Numbered from the stretch's first letter, positions 17,234 to 25,471 are shown. The stretch is DNA of 64,000 nt from an uncultured Oscillospiraceae bacterium (GCA_944386055.1 CALWZP010000006.1:1-64000); one strand, 5' to 3'. Notes: generated by a model from the sequence alone, not told the origin. Translations and numbers: made by a program.

Positions 17234-17581
17234 TCAGATCAGCATGGAGTCCACAAAGACATCCACCGCGCTGACCTCGGTCCCGGTGTTCTTGCTGACC
17301 ACATAACGGACTTCACTCATGATGGAGCGGCATACGGCCATCAGGTTGACCCCGTTTTCCACGATGATGTGCAGCTCAATGGAGATGGTACCGTCCTCGT
17401 TCCGATAGACCTTGACTCCCTTGGACATGGATTCCCGCCGCAGCAGGTGGACCAGACCATCGGTCTTGGAGCGCAGCGCCATCCCCTTGACGCCGTAACA
17501 GTTGGTGGCGGCGATCCCGGCGATGTTGGTGAATACATCGGTGCTGATGTTGATCTCACCCTTGTCGGATTGCAGCTTCAT
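17234..17581 (-). CDS. Asp23/Gls24 family envelope stress protein
   Basis: 115-residue Asp23/Gls24 (YloU-like) protein of usual length. Characteristic segments are GEINISTDVFTNIAGIAATNCYG and the C-terminal VDVFVDSMLI. The ATG at 17581 follows a GGAAAGGAAGG site; upstream in-frame codons lack one. It forms an operon with the DAK2 gene. The molecular role of this family in non-pathogens is unclear. Confidence 0.88.
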   Translation of the reverse strand: MKLQSDKGEINISTDVFTNIAGIAATNCYGVKGMALRSKTDGLVHLLRRESMSKGVKVYRNEDGTISIELHIIVENGVNLMAVCRSIMSEVRYVVSKNTGTEVSAVDVFVDSMLI

Positions 17582-17666
17582 GATGGTGACCTTCCTTTCC
17601 GCTGGACGGCGGGGAATGCGCCCGGCGTCCAGAGAGAATTGCAAGCGCGAATTTCATTGTCCATCT

Positions 17667-17695
17667 ATTGTATACTGTTTTCCCCCAAAAAACAA
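17667..17695 (-). promoter_or_regulatory. Promoter of the Asp23-DAK2 operon
   Basis: Minus-strand TTGTTT, 17-bp spacer, TACAAT, about 85 bp upstream of the Asp23 ATG. Confidence 0.6.
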
Positions 17696-17756
17696 GGGAA
17701 AAAGCGACAAAAGAGCCGGAGAACGGGCGGATATTTGATCGCCAAGGGAAAAGAAC

Positions 17757-17791
17757 GCTCCGCGCCCTCCCATATCGGGAGGGCGCGGAGC
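17757..17791 (-). terminator. Terminator of the cytidylate kinase-like gene
   Basis: 15-bp perfect stem GCTCCGCGCCCTCCC / GGGAGGGCGCGGAGC with a 5-nt loop. On the minus strand it is followed by GTTCTTTTCCC. Confidence 0.85.
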
Positions 17792-17820
17792 AGAGTACAG
17801 GAGACAGGAGGAAAGAAGGC

Positions 17821-18459
17821 TCAAAGGGTCTGGGCCTTGGCCTGGAAGATCTGACCCAGAAGCTGGGCGGAGCCGTCGACGCCCAGCAGGCTGCACCGGA
17901 GGACCAGGTCATAGTTGCCCATGTCACCCCAGGTTTTTCCGGTGAAGAACGCGTAGTAGTCCCGGCGGCGCTTGTCGGTCTTCCGGACGAGCTTCGCGGC
18001 GGAGGGCTCGTCAATCTGGAAGTGCTCCATGACGCGCCGGACCCGGATGACCGGGTCGTCGATGATAAAAATGCTGATGCGGTCAGGGCAGTCCTGCAGA
18101 TAATGGTCGGCACACCGCCCCAGGAAGATGCAGCTGCCCTTCCCGGCCAGATCGTGAAAGAGTTTGTTCTGGATCTGGGCCATGCGCCGGTCCAGGGGGA
18201 GGGTGTCCACGGCCAGAGAGGTGACCGCGATGTGGAGGCTGGCCTGGGCGCTGCTGAGCATGGACAGCTCCCGGGCGGAGGCGCTGCCCTGGCTCTCATC
18301 GAAGTAGCGGAAGACCTCCGCCTCCAGATCGGTCTTGCTGTGCTTGACCGCGTCCAGAACCAGCTGGTCGTCGCAGAGGGTGTAGCCCAGCAGCTCCGCG
18401 GCCTTTTCCGCGATGCGCTTTCCGCCGCAGCCGTATTCTCCGCCGATGGTGATGATCAT
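17821..18459 (-). CDS. Cytidylate kinase-like family protein (copy 1)
   Basis: 212-residue P-loop protein of the cytidylate kinase-like family common in Clostridia. The N-terminus MIITIGGEYGCGGKRIAEKA carries the modified P-loop, and FLGRCADHYL and GNYDLVL are family landmarks. The ATG at 18459 has AAAGGAGG 8 nt upstream; the frame is open far upstream but GC-rich frames stay open by chance here. The biological substrate of the family is not established. A paralogue lies at 20548-21168. Confidence 0.85.
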   Translation of the reverse strand: MIITIGGEYGCGGKRIAEKAAELLGYTLCDDQLVLDAVKHSKTDLEAEVFRYFDESQGSASARELSMLSSAQASLHIAVTSLAVDTLPLDRRMAQIQNKLFHDLAGKGSCIFLGRCADHYLQDCPDRISIFIIDDPVIRVRRVMEHFQIDEPSAAKLVRKTDKRRRDYYAFFTGKTWGDMGNYDLVLRCSLLGVDGSAQLLGQIFQAKAQTL

Positions 18460-18733
18460 GTGGATCTCCTCCTTTGAATTGATGGATGGGGATGGGCGAA
18501 ACACAAGGAGCGGCCCGTTTGGCAAGGCAAACAGACCGCTCCGAAGGGATCCGGGGCGGAGGCTGTTTCCTTCTCGACAGGGAAGGTCGGGGCATTTCTG
18601 CCCCGGCCCCGTGCCCGGGAGGGGGGTCACCCCCGGACAGGCCGCGGCGGCATGGGCAGTGCCTTTAGCCGGCGCGGCGCGGAAACGGGCTTTTCTGTTG
18701 TGATGCGGCGGGGGAGGCCCGCCGTATGGCCTC

Positions 18734-18763
18734 ATGATAGCAGAGTGTGCGGCGGGAAGTCTA
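18734..18763 (-). promoter_or_regulatory. Promoter of cytidylate kinase-like copy 1
   Basis: Minus-strand TAGACT, 18-bp spacer, TATCAT. Confidence 0.55.
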
Positions 18764-18798
18764 TTGGATGGCCAACAATCCGGGGAAAAATGAAAAAA

Positions 18799-18832
18799 CG
18801 CCCCGCCCTCCCGCTTGTGGGAGGACGGGGCG
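18799..18832 (-). terminator. Terminator of galU
   Basis: CGCCCCGTCCTCCC..GGGAGGGCGGGGCG hairpin followed on the minus strand by TTTTTTCATTTTT. Confidence 0.88.
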
Positions 18833-18843
18833 CGAAAAGAAAG

Positions 18844-19713
18844 TTACAGGGACTTTGCCTTGGACCGGATGAACTGGGCCAGCCAGTCCCCGGTCTGGGG
18901 GTGGTCCAGGGCGAAGTCGATGGTGGCCTCCAGAAAGCCCCGGAGGTTGCCGGTATCATACCGGCGGCCCTCAAAGTCCACCGCCACCATGGGAGCGGTA
19001 TGACACAGCTTCTGCAGTCCGTCGGTGAGCTGGATCTCCCCGCCGTAGCCGGGGGTGAGGTTCTCCAGAATGTCGAAGATCTGGGGGGTGAGGACATAGC
19101 GGCCCAGGATGGCGTAGTTGGACAGCATCTGCTCGGGCGTGGGCTTCTCGTTCATGTCGGACACCCGGAACACCCGGCCCTCCAGGGGGGTGACCTTCAC
19201 CGAGGAGTATTTGGAGATGGCCTCGGTGGCCACATACTGCACCCCCACGGCGGAGGCGCTGTATGTCTCGGCGGCGTCGATGAGCTGGCGGGTGACGGGC
19301 ACCTGGGCCTTCATGATGTCATCCCCCAGCAGCACGGCGAAGGGCTCGTCCCCCACAAAGCGCTTGGCGCGCCAGATGGCGTGGCCCAGCCCCTTGGTCT
19401 CCTTCTGACGGACATAGAAGATGTTGGCCAGGTCGGCGGCCCGGCGCACCTCGAACAGCTCCTTCTCCTTCCCCGCCTGGTTCAGGCGCGTCTCCAGCTC
19501 GGGGTAGTAGTCGAAGTAGTCGTCCATGGCGGACTTGGCGCGGTTGGTGACGATGAGGATGTCCTCAATGCCGGCGGCCACCGCCTCCTCGATGATGTAC
19601 TGGATCACCGGCTTGTCCACCAGGGGGAGCATCTCCTTGGGGACGGTCTTGGTGGCGGGAAGCATCCGGGTGCCCAGCCCGGCGGCGGGGATGACGGCTT
19701 TTCTGACCTTCAT
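18844..19713 (-). CDS. galU: UTP-glucose-1-phosphate uridylyltransferase
   Basis: 289-residue GalU, making UDP-glucose from UTP and glucose-1-phosphate for cell-envelope and exopolysaccharide synthesis. The N-terminus KAVIPAAGLGTRMLPATK is the nucleotide-binding motif, with KPVIQYIIEEAVAAG and GLGHAIWRAK further in. Length is typical. The ATG at 19713 follows GGAGG by 7 nt. The reading frame continues upstream through the queT region only because of high G+C. Confidence 0.95.
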   Translation of the reverse strand: MKVRKAVIPAAGLGTRMLPATKTVPKEMLPLVDKPVIQYIIEEAVAAGIEDILIVTNRAKSAMDDYFDYYPELETRLNQAGKEKELFEVRRAADLANIFYVRQKETKGLGHAIWRAKRFVGDEPFAVLLGDDIMKAQVPVTRQLIDAAETYSASAVGVQYVATEAISKYSSVKVTPLEGRVFRVSDMNEKPTPEQMLSNYAILGRYVLTPQIFDILENLTPGYGGEIQLTDGLQKLCHTAPMVAVDFEGRRYDTGNLRGFLEATIDFALDHPQTGDWLAQFIRSKAKSL

Positions 19714-19736
19714 GGAAAGGCCTCCTTTTTCTGAAG

Positions 19737-20252
19737 TTAAAGCCGCGCCAGCCTCTGTTCGGGGATCATGGCGCGCAGTGCGGTGATCCGGGGCAGCGCC
19801 GAGATGAGAACGGAGCCCAGGACATAGCAGGCGATCAGCTCCCCCAGACCAACGGTGAGCGCGTTGAACCCATAGGCCGCGGGAAAGGCGGCGGTGAAGC
19901 CGGTCTCGAACCAGGCGATCTCCGCGCCCACGATGGCGGCGTTGCACAGCACGGGAGGAAGGGGAGCCAGCCACCGGTTGGGCATCCGCTGGGTCATCAG
20001 ACAGGCCAGCAGGGTGGCGGCGGTGCCGCACAGGATGTCCAGGGGATAGGGGGAGAACAGATTGGCGATGAAGCATCCCACCACCAGGCCCGGGGTGGCC
20101 CCGGGGAAGAAAAAGGGCAGGACGGTGAGCGCCTCCGCCAGGCGGCACTGGACGGGGCCGAACTGGGGGATGGGGAGCGCCACGGTCAGCGCGGCGTAGA
20201 CGGCGGCCAGCACGGCCGCAAAGGTGAGATCGCGGGTGGTGAATCTGTGCAT
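19737..20252 (-). CDS. queT: QueT-type ECF transporter S-component
   Basis: 171-residue, highly hydrophobic protein with about five to six membrane helices. The segment MHRFTTRDLTFAAVLAAVYAA and the motif QFGPVQCRLAEAL are typical of QueT, the substrate-binding subunit of an energy-coupling-factor transporter for queuosine precursors. The energising EcfA/T proteins must be encoded elsewhere. GGAGG stands 8 nt before the ATG. A strong promoter lies 142 bp upstream, leaving a structured leader of about 135 nt that could hold a preQ1 sensor. Confidence 0.82.
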   Translation of the reverse strand: MHRFTTRDLTFAAVLAAVYAALTVALPIPQFGPVQCRLAEALTVLPFFFPGATPGLVVGCFIANLFSPYPLDILCGTAATLLACLMTQRMPNRWLAPLPPVLCNAAIVGAEIAWFETGFTAAFPAAYGFNALTVGLGELIACYVLGSVLISALPRITALRAMIPEQRLARL

Positions 20253-20387
20253 GGGGAAAACCTCCATTTTGATATTTAGAGTACGGGCGCCTCCGTACAG
20301 CGGCGGAAGTCCCTTCCCCGGGAGCTGGCGCAGGGCGCCCCCGGGCGGCAATCGTTCCGCCGGTTGGACCGGGTGTGGAAACCGGTC
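20253..20387 (-). ncRNA. Structured 5' leader of queT, candidate preQ1-sensing element
   Basis: Between the transcription start predicted from the promoter at 20394-20422 and the ATG, the minus strand can form GACCGG / CCGGTC near its 5' end, GC-rich pairings in the middle, and GTACGG-AGGCGC-CCGTAC (plus-strand 20280-20297) just upstream of GGAGG. queT genes are often controlled by preQ1 riboswitches, including a class III found in Oscillospiraceae-like bacteria. I cannot confirm the consensus by eye. Confidence 0.35.
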
Positions 20388-20393
20388 GCAGGT

Positions 20394-20422
20394 ATTGTAC
20401 CACGGCAGCCCCCGGCTGTAAA
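20394..20422 (-). promoter_or_regulatory. Promoter of queT
   Basis: Minus-strand TTTACA, 17-bp spacer, TACAAT; near-consensus sigmaA. It is divergent from the promoter at 20468-20496. Confidence 0.75.
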
Positions 20423-20467
20423 GCGAGGATTTTCCGCGGTACCGCAAAATTCCGGGGAAAGGACCGC

Positions 20468-20496
20468 TTGCCCGCAGGGGCGGAGGGAGGTATAAT
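20468..20496 (+). promoter_or_regulatory. Promoter of cytidylate kinase-like copy 2
   Basis: TTGCCC, 17-bp spacer, TATAAT, 51 bp upstream of the start codon. Confidence 0.72.
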
Positions 20497-20547
20497 GGAC
20501 CTGCATGAATACGACAGGCGGTCAGGCCTGAGAAGGAGGCAGAGGAT

Positions 20548-21168
20548 ATGAAAAAGCGAGTGGTGACCATCAGCCGGGAGTTCGGCAGCGGAGGGCGCAC
20601 GGTGGGAAAACTGGTGGCCCAGCGGCTGGGTTGGACCTGCTACGACAAGGAGCTGGTGCTGGAGATCGCCCGGCGCAGCGGGTTTGACCTGTCCTTCATC
20701 CAGGAGCACGGGGAGTACGCCTTCTCCCGGAACAGCTTTCTGTTTGACCTGTCCGCCCATGGCTCCGCCGCCGGGACCCTGTCGGTGTACGACCAATTGT
20801 ACATCGCCCAGCACAACATCATCGCCGAGCTGGCACAGGAGGGGAACTGCGTCATCGTGGGGCGGTGCGCCGACTATATCCTGAAGGACCGGGAGGACTG
20901 CCTCCACGCCTTTGTCCACGCCCCGGTGCCCTTCCGGGCGGACCGCATCGTCCGGCTGTACGGTGAGAGCGCCGACGCGCCGGAGAAGCGGCTGAAGGAC
21001 AAGGACAGCCGGCGCAAGACCTATTACAGGCACTACACCGGCCGGCCCTGGGGCGTGATGCAGAACTACCACATCTGCCTGGACAGCAGCGTGGTGGGGG
21101 TGGAGACCTGCGCCCGGATGATCGCCGAAGCGGCGGCGGGAGAGGGAGAGCCGGCGCAGGGCGGTTGA
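20548..21168 (+). CDS. Cytidylate kinase-like family protein (copy 2)
   Basis: 206-residue paralogue of the protein at 17821-18459. It shares the P-loop pattern SREFGSGGRTVGKLVAQRLG, the central NCVIVGRCADYIL and the GVMQNYHICLDSS region. Full family length. The ribosome binding site GAAGGAGG precedes the ATG. It is monocistronic: the next gene has its own promoter, whose -35 overlaps this stop codon. Function of the family unknown; a nucleoside or nucleotide kinase role is inferred from the fold. Confidence 0.87.
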   Translation: MKKRVVTISREFGSGGRTVGKLVAQRLGWTCYDKELVLEIARRSGFDLSFIQEHGEYAFSRNSFLFDLSAHGSAAGTLSVYDQLYIAQHNIIAELAQEGNCVIVGRCADYILKDREDCLHAFVHAPVPFRADRIVRLYGESADAPEKRLKDKDSRRKTYYRHYTGRPWGVMQNYHICLDSSVVGVETCARMIAEAAAGEGEPAQGG

Positions 21169-21192
21169 CATTCCGGAAAACCGTGCTATAAT
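21165..21192 (+). promoter_or_regulatory. Promoter of the DUF134-NifX gene
   Basis: Consensus TTGACA, 16-bp spacer, consensus TATAAT, 35 bp before the ATG. The -35 overlaps the stop codon of the preceding gene. Confidence 0.8.
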
Positions 21193-21226
21193 TATTGACA
21201 TATTCTAAAAACGGAGGGACGGCGGC

Positions 21227-22030
21227 ATGGCGCGGCCCAGAAAATGCAGGCGGATCTGCCACCTGCCCCCGGCGCGGGAATTCCGGCCGGAGGGGGAGGC
21301 GGAGGGTGAGGTGACCCTCACGCTGGACGAGGTGGAATGCCTGCGGCTGCTGGATGTGGAGGGGCTGACCCAGGAGCAGTGCGCGGCCCAGATGGAGGTG
21401 GCCAGGGCCACGGCGGCGCTGATCTGCGCCGCCGCCCGGGCCAAGGTGGCCGATGCACTGGTCCATGGCAGGATCATCCGCATCCAGGGGGGCGAGGTGG
21501 CTCTGTGCCGCCGCATGGGACGCTGCTGCGGCCGGTGCGGCGGAGAGGACTGTCCCCGCTGCCGGAACCGGGTCTGCGGACAGCGGCCGTTCCCGCCGGA
21601 AGGGAAAGGAAGCAAAGACATGAAGATCGCGGTGACTTATGAGGACGGACAGGTGTTCCAGCATTTCGGACACACCTCCCAGTTCAAGCTGTACACGGTG
21701 GAGGACGGCCGGGTGACGGAGAGCCGGGTGGTGGACACCGCCGGAGAGGGCCATGGGGCGCTGGCGGCGTTCCTGGTCCGCCACGGGGCGGACACCCTGA
21801 TCTGCGGCGGCATCGGCGGCGGCGCCCGGAACGCCTTGGCCCAGGCGGGCATCCGCCTGTACGGCGGGGTAAGCGGCAGCGCCGACGGCGCGGTGGAGGC
21901 CCTGCTGGCGGGAAGCCTGAACTACAACCCCGATGAGGCTTGCACACAGCACCAGGGAGAGGCGAACCACCAGTGTGCCCACCATCATGGAGAGGGACAT
22001 GAGGGCTGCCATTCGGGAAGCTGCACCTGA
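21227..22030 (+). CDS. DUF134 HTH protein fused to a NifX/NifB-type cofactor-binding domain
   Basis: 267-residue two-domain protein. Residues 1-about 110 are a DUF134 helix-turn-helix domain (MARPRKCRRICHLPP, LTLDEVECLRLLD, LTQEQCAAQM) ending in a Cys-rich knuckle (CCGRCGGEDCPRCRNRVCG). Residues about 132-235 form a dinitrogenase iron-molybdenum cofactor-type domain (MKIAVTYEDGQVFQHFGH, LICGGIGGGARNAL). The C-terminal tail is rich in His and Cys and probably binds metal. No nif genes are present; NifX-like domains also bind metal clusters in non-fixing anaerobes. A metal- or cluster-responsive regulator is a reasonable inference. Confidence 0.85.
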   Translation: MARPRKCRRICHLPPAREFRPEGEAEGEVTLTLDEVECLRLLDVEGLTQEQCAAQMEVARATAALICAAARAKVADALVHGRIIRIQGGEVALCRRMGRCCGRCGGEDCPRCRNRVCGQRPFPPEGKGSKDMKIAVTYEDGQVFQHFGHTSQFKLYTVEDGRVTESRVVDTAGEGHGALAAFLVRHGADTLICGGIGGGARNALAQAGIRLYGGVSGSADGAVEALLAGSLNYNPDEACTQHQGEANHQCAHHHGEGHEGCHSGSCT

Positions 22031-22051
22031 ACACTTGAAAAAATAAAGAAG

Positions 22052-22082
22052 CGGCGGGCCGTCCACTTCGGACGGTCCGCCG
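22052..22082. terminator. Terminator between the NifX-type gene and ilvE
   Basis: CGGCGGGCCGTCC / GGACGGTCCGCCG with a 4-5-nt loop. The minus-strand downstream run CTTCTTTATTTTTTC makes it a good ilvE terminator; it may act in both directions. Confidence 0.82.
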
Positions 22083-22107
22083 TGTCTGTCTGTGCGTATG
22101 GACGAGG

Positions 22108-23172
22108 TCAGGGCAGCTTGACCACCCAGCCGTGGGGATCGGGAAGGGTGCCCCACTGGATGCCGGTGAGGGTGTCGTACAGCTTCTGGGTCGTCTCGCC
22201 GATGGCTCCGCCGTTGACGATGACCTTCCGGTCGCCCCAGGCCAGCTCGCCGATGGGGGAGACCACCGCGGCGGTGCCGGAGCCCCAGGCCTCCTCCAGC
22301 CGGCCGCTTTCGGCGGCGTCGAACAGCTCCTCGGCGGTGATGCGGCGCTCCTCCACGGGGACGCCCCAGTCCCGCAGCAGCTCCAGGCAGCTCTTCCGGG
22401 TGATGCCGGGGAGGACGGAGCCCTCCAGGGCGGGGGTGACCACCCTGCCGTCGATCTTGAAGAGGACATTCATGGCGCCCACTTCCTCGATGTACTTGCG
22501 GTACACGCCGTCCAGCCAGAGCACCTGGGAATAGCCCTGCTCCTCCGCCCGCTCGCCGGCGCGGATGGAGGCGGCGTAGTTGCCGCCGCACTTGGTGTAG
22601 CCGGTGCCGCCGCGGACGGCGCGGACATCCTCGTTCTCGATGTAGATCTTCACGGGATTGATGCCCTCGGGGTAGTAGGAGCCCACCGGGCAGGTGATGA
22701 TGCAGAAGAGATAGTCATGGGCGGCGTGGACACCCAGAGAGGGGGTGGTGGCGATGATGAAGGGGCGGATGTACAGAGAGGTGCCCTTCTGGTCGGGGAC
22801 CCAGTCCGCCTCCAGCTCCACCAGCTGCTCCACTGCGGAGACAAAGGTCTCTTCGGGGATCTGGGGAATGCACATCCGCTCGCAGGAGGAGTTGATGCGC
22901 CGGGCGTTCTCGATGGGGCGGAACAGCTGCACTCCCCCCTGGGGATTGCGATAGGCCTTCAGGCCCTCGAATACCTCCTGGGCGTAGTGGAACACCATGG
23001 CGGAGGGCTCCAGCTGGAAGGGGCCGTAGGGGACGATGCGTCCGTCATGCCAGCCCTGGCCGGCGGTGTAATCCATGAGGAACATGTGGTCGGTGAAGGT
23101 CTTGCCGAAAATCAGGGTGCTGGGATCGGGCTTTGGCTTGAGAACCGCGGCGCGGGTGACAGGGAATTTCAT
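22108..23172 (-). CDS. ilvE: Branched-chain amino acid aminotransferase
   Basis: 354-residue class IV PLP aminotransferase, last step of Val, Leu and Ile synthesis or first step of their breakdown. Features: YAQEVFEGLKAYR, the PLP-lysine segment GGTGYTKCGGNYAAS and EVGAMNVLFK. Family length matches. The ATG at 23172 has GAGGAGG 9 nt upstream; the open frame before it is chance. Own promoter at 23243-23271. Confidence 0.94.
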   Translation of the reverse strand: MKFPVTRAAVLKPKPDPSTLIFGKTFTDHMFLMDYTAGQGWHDGRIVPYGPFQLEPSAMVFHYAQEVFEGLKAYRNPQGGVQLFRPIENARRINSSCERMCIPQIPEETFVSAVEQLVELEADWVPDQKGTSLYIRPFIIATTPSLGVHAAHDYLFCIITCPVGSYYPEGINPVKIYIENEDVRAVRGGTGYTKCGGNYAASIRAGERAEEQGYSQVLWLDGVYRKYIEEVGAMNVLFKIDGRVVTPALEGSVLPGITRKSCLELLRDWGVPVEERRITAEELFDAAESGRLEEAWGSGTAAVVSPIGELAWGDRKVIVNGGAIGETTQKLYDTLTGIQWGTLPDPHGWVVKLP

Positions 23173-23242
23173 GACAGCTTGCCTCCTCGGACTGCCCGGT
23201 CCGGCCGGGCGGCCCCGTTTGTAAATTGGGGTATGATGATTT

Positions 23243-23271
23243 ATTATAGCAACCTCCATTTTTCCGCGCAA
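23243..23271 (-). promoter_or_regulatory. Promoter of ilvE
   Basis: Minus-strand TTGCGC, 17-bp spacer, TATAAT. Confidence 0.7.
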
Positions 23272-23380
23272 TAGCTTTTCCCGGACAGAATGCACAAAAA
23301 TGGGAGGAGAAGGGTGAAAAAAACGGGCGGGACACCGTCCGGACAGGGCTGGAAAGGGGGGAAAACAGAACAAGGCGCAC

Positions 23381-23409
23381 TTGTATTTGACGCGGGTATT
23401 TGCTATAAT
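23381..23409 (+). promoter_or_regulatory. Promoter of gdpP-rplI-dnaB
   Basis: TTGTAT, 17-bp spacer, TATAAT, 71 bp before the gdpP start. Confidence 0.72.
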
Positions 23410-23479
23410 ATAACATCACGCATCATCAGGTTTTGCCCGGGCGGTCCCAAGGGCCTCCCTGTGGAAAGGAGCGGCGCAG

Positions 23480-25471
23480 TTGAACCGAAAAATCTCCCGG
23501 CTGATGCAGCCCAAGCTCCAGCTGTACTTCGTGGCGCTGGTGGTCTTCGCGGTGGCGTCCGCCTTCTTCAATCTTTATCTGGGGCTGGCGGAGGGCGTGG
23601 TGGCCCTGGTGCTGTACCTCTATTTCCGCAGCAACGACCACAAGCGGCGGAAAGAGGTGCTGCGCTATCTGGACAGTGTCAACGGCAATGTGGACGCCGC
23701 CGCCCGGGACTCCATGACCAACGCGCCGCTGCCCATGGTGATCTTCCGCCCTGAGAGCGGGGAGGTGGTGTGGAGCAACGACCGCTTCCTGAAGATGCTG
23801 GGCAGCGAGGAGGCCCTGTTCGACACCCGGCTGGATCAGGCGGTGCCCCAATTTGACGCCCGGTGGCTGATGGAGGGGAAGAACCAGTGCCCCACCGAGG
23901 TGACGGTGGGGGGCCGGCGGTATGTGGTGTACGGCAGCCTGGCCCGGGTGGAGGGCCGGGGCGGCGGCTTTCTGGCCACCACCTACTGGATGGATGTCAC
24001 CGACTACTCGGTGGCCCGGGACAGGTTCCAGCAGACCCGGCCGGTGGTGGCCATCGTGATGCTGGACAACTATGAGGAGCTGATGAAAAATCTGCCCGAG
24101 GCGTCCCGCTCCGCCCTGCGCAGCCAGCTGGATGTGAAGCTCACCGAGTGGGTGACCCCCACGGGGGGAATGCTGTGCCGCTATGACCGGGACCGGTACC
24201 TGTTCGTGTTTGAGGAGCAGTTCCTGGCGGGCTTCGTGGAGAAGAAATTCGACATCCTGGACGCGGTGCACAAGATCCCCAACCCCGGCGGCCTGCAGCC
24301 CACCGTCTCCATCGGCATGGGCAAGGACGCGGACAGCTTCCAGGAGCTGTTCCAGTATGCCAGCCTGTCCATCGAGATGGCCCTGTCCCGGGGGGGCGAT
24401 CAGGCGGTGATCAAAAACCGCTTCGACTTTGAGTTCTACGGCGGCCGGGCCAAGGAGACCGAGAAGCGCACCAAGGTGAAGAGCCGGGTGATGGCCAACG
24501 CCCTGAGCGAGCTGGTGGCCGACTCCAGCCGAGTGTTCGTCATGGGACACAAGTACCCCGACCTGGACGCCTTCGGCGCGGCGGTGGGGGTGTGCGCCCT
24601 GGCCCGGAAGCGGGGGGTGCGCGCGGCCATCGTGGCCGCGCCGGAGCCCAACCCCGCCTCCCCCATGTACGCCAGGATGCGGCAGCTGCCCGAGTATGAA
24701 AACTGCTTCATCGAGGCCCAGGAGGCCATGGTGGAGGCGGACAGCCGCACCCTGCTGGTGGTGGTGGACACCAACCGGCCGGAACAGGTGGAGTCCGAGG
24801 CGCTGCTGGAGAGCTGCAACCGGGTGGCGGTGATCGACCACCACCGCCGGGCGGCCACCTACATCGCCAATGCCGCCCTGAACTTCCACGAGCCCTACGC
24901 CTCCTCCGCCAGCGAGCTGGTCACCGAGCTGCTGCAGTATATCGTGGAGCCCAGCGACCTTCTGCGCACCGAGGCGGAGGCCCTGCTGGCCGGGGTGGTG
25001 CTGGACACCAAAAACTTCACCATGCGCACCGGCGCCCGCACCTTCGAGGCGGCGGCCTTCCTCCGCCGCTGCGGCGCGGACACCGCCGAGGTGAAAAAGC
25101 TGTTCCAGAACGATCTGGACGGCACTATCTCCCGATACGATATCATCCGCAACGCCAGAATGTACCGCAACAACATCGCCGTGGCCAAGGTGGACCATAC
25201 GGTGGGGCGGGTGACGGCGGCCCAGGCGGCAGACGAACTGCTGAATATCTCGGGGATCGACAGCTCCTTTGTCCTGTTCCCCGACGGGGAGCGGGTGATC
25301 GTCTCCGCCCGGTCCATGGGGGACACCAATGTGCAGGTGATCCTGGAGAAGCTGGGCGGCGGAGGAAACGCCGCGACAGCGGGGGCGCAGATCCCCGGCA
25401 TGACGGTGGACGAGGCCACCAAGGCGCTGCTGCGGGCCATCGACCAGTATTTCGAGGACGAGGCGCAGTGA
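23480..25471 (+). CDS. gdpP: Cyclic-di-AMP phosphodiesterase, DHH family (GdpP-like)
   Basis: 663-residue membrane protein. Order: two N-terminal membrane helices (about 15-55), a PAS-like segment, a degenerate GGDEF domain (about 170-310), and DHH/DHHA1 phosphoesterase domains (about 335-655). The last carry GHKYPDLDAFGAA, VVVDTNRP and VIDHHRR, whose Asp and His residues bind the metals. GdpP proteins hydrolyse c-di-AMP. The TTG start at 23480 follows GGAAAGGAG. It heads the conserved Firmicute order gdpP-rplI-dnaB. Confidence 0.9.
   Translation: MNRKISRLMQPKLQLYFVALVVFAVASAFFNLYLGLAEGVVALVLYLYFRSNDHKRRKEVLRYLDSVNGNVDAAARDSMTNAPLPMVIFRPESGEVVWSNDRFLKMLGSEEALFDTRLDQAVPQFDARWLMEGKNQCPTEVTVGGRRYVVYGSLARVEGRGGGFLATTYWMDVTDYSVARDRFQQTRPVVAIVMLDNYEELMKNLPEASRSALRSQLDVKLTEWVTPTGGMLCRYDRDRYLFVFEEQFLAGFVEKKFDILDAVHKIPNPGGLQPTVSIGMGKDADSFQELFQYASLSIEMALSRGGDQAVIKNRFDFEFYGGRAKETEKRTKVKSRVMANALSELVADSSRVFVMGHKYPDLDAFGAAVGVCALARKRGVRAAIVAAPEPNPASPMYARMRQLPEYENCFIEAQEAMVEADSRTLLVVVDTNRPEQVESEALLESCNRVAVIDHHRRAATYIANAALNFHEPYASSASELVTELLQYIVEPSDLLRTEAEALLAGVVLDTKNFTMRTGARTFEAAAFLRRCGADTAEVKKLFQNDLDGTISRYDIIRNARMYRNNIAVAKVDHTVGRVTAAQAADELLNISGIDSSFVLFPDGERVIVSARSMGDTNVQVILEKLGGGGNAATAGAQIPGMTVDEATKALLRAIDQYFEDEAQ

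Larger units (their letters stand above)
18460..18843. other. Gap holding a long structured leader and the galU terminator
   Basis: No convincing gene. A minus-strand promoter (18734-18763) would give copy 1 of the kinase-like gene a leader of about 265 nt. The leader contains several GC-rich hairpins, including a long imperfect one at 18507-18542 shortly before the ribosome binding site. The galU terminator is at 18799-18832. The length suggests RNA-level control, but I match it to no known riboswitch. Confidence 0.45.
23173..23479. other. Divergent promoter region between ilvE and gdpP
   Basis: No gene. It contains a minus-strand promoter for ilvE (23243-23271) and a plus-strand promoter for gdpP (23381-23409). 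The ilvE leader is only about 65 nt, too short for a T-box. Confidence 0.7.

Noticed and set aside
15476-17854. 792-codon plus-strand frame opposite the DAK2 and Asp23 genes
   Set aside because: Gly/His/Asp-rich chance frame spanning two real minus-strand genes and their terminator.
18844-21201. Apparent 785-residue protein joining the queT region to galU
   Set aside because: GalU begins at 19713 with its own ribosome binding site and conserved N-terminus; the upstream part is an out-of-frame reading of queT and the kinase-like gene.
21227-22030. Evidence of nitrogen fixation from the NifX-like domain
   Set aside because: No nifHDK or nifEN genes; the domain is widespread in non-fixing anaerobes.
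23173-23242. T-box or amino-acid attenuator before ilvE
   Set aside because: The leader from the predicted start is only about 65 nt and has no T-box core or terminator.
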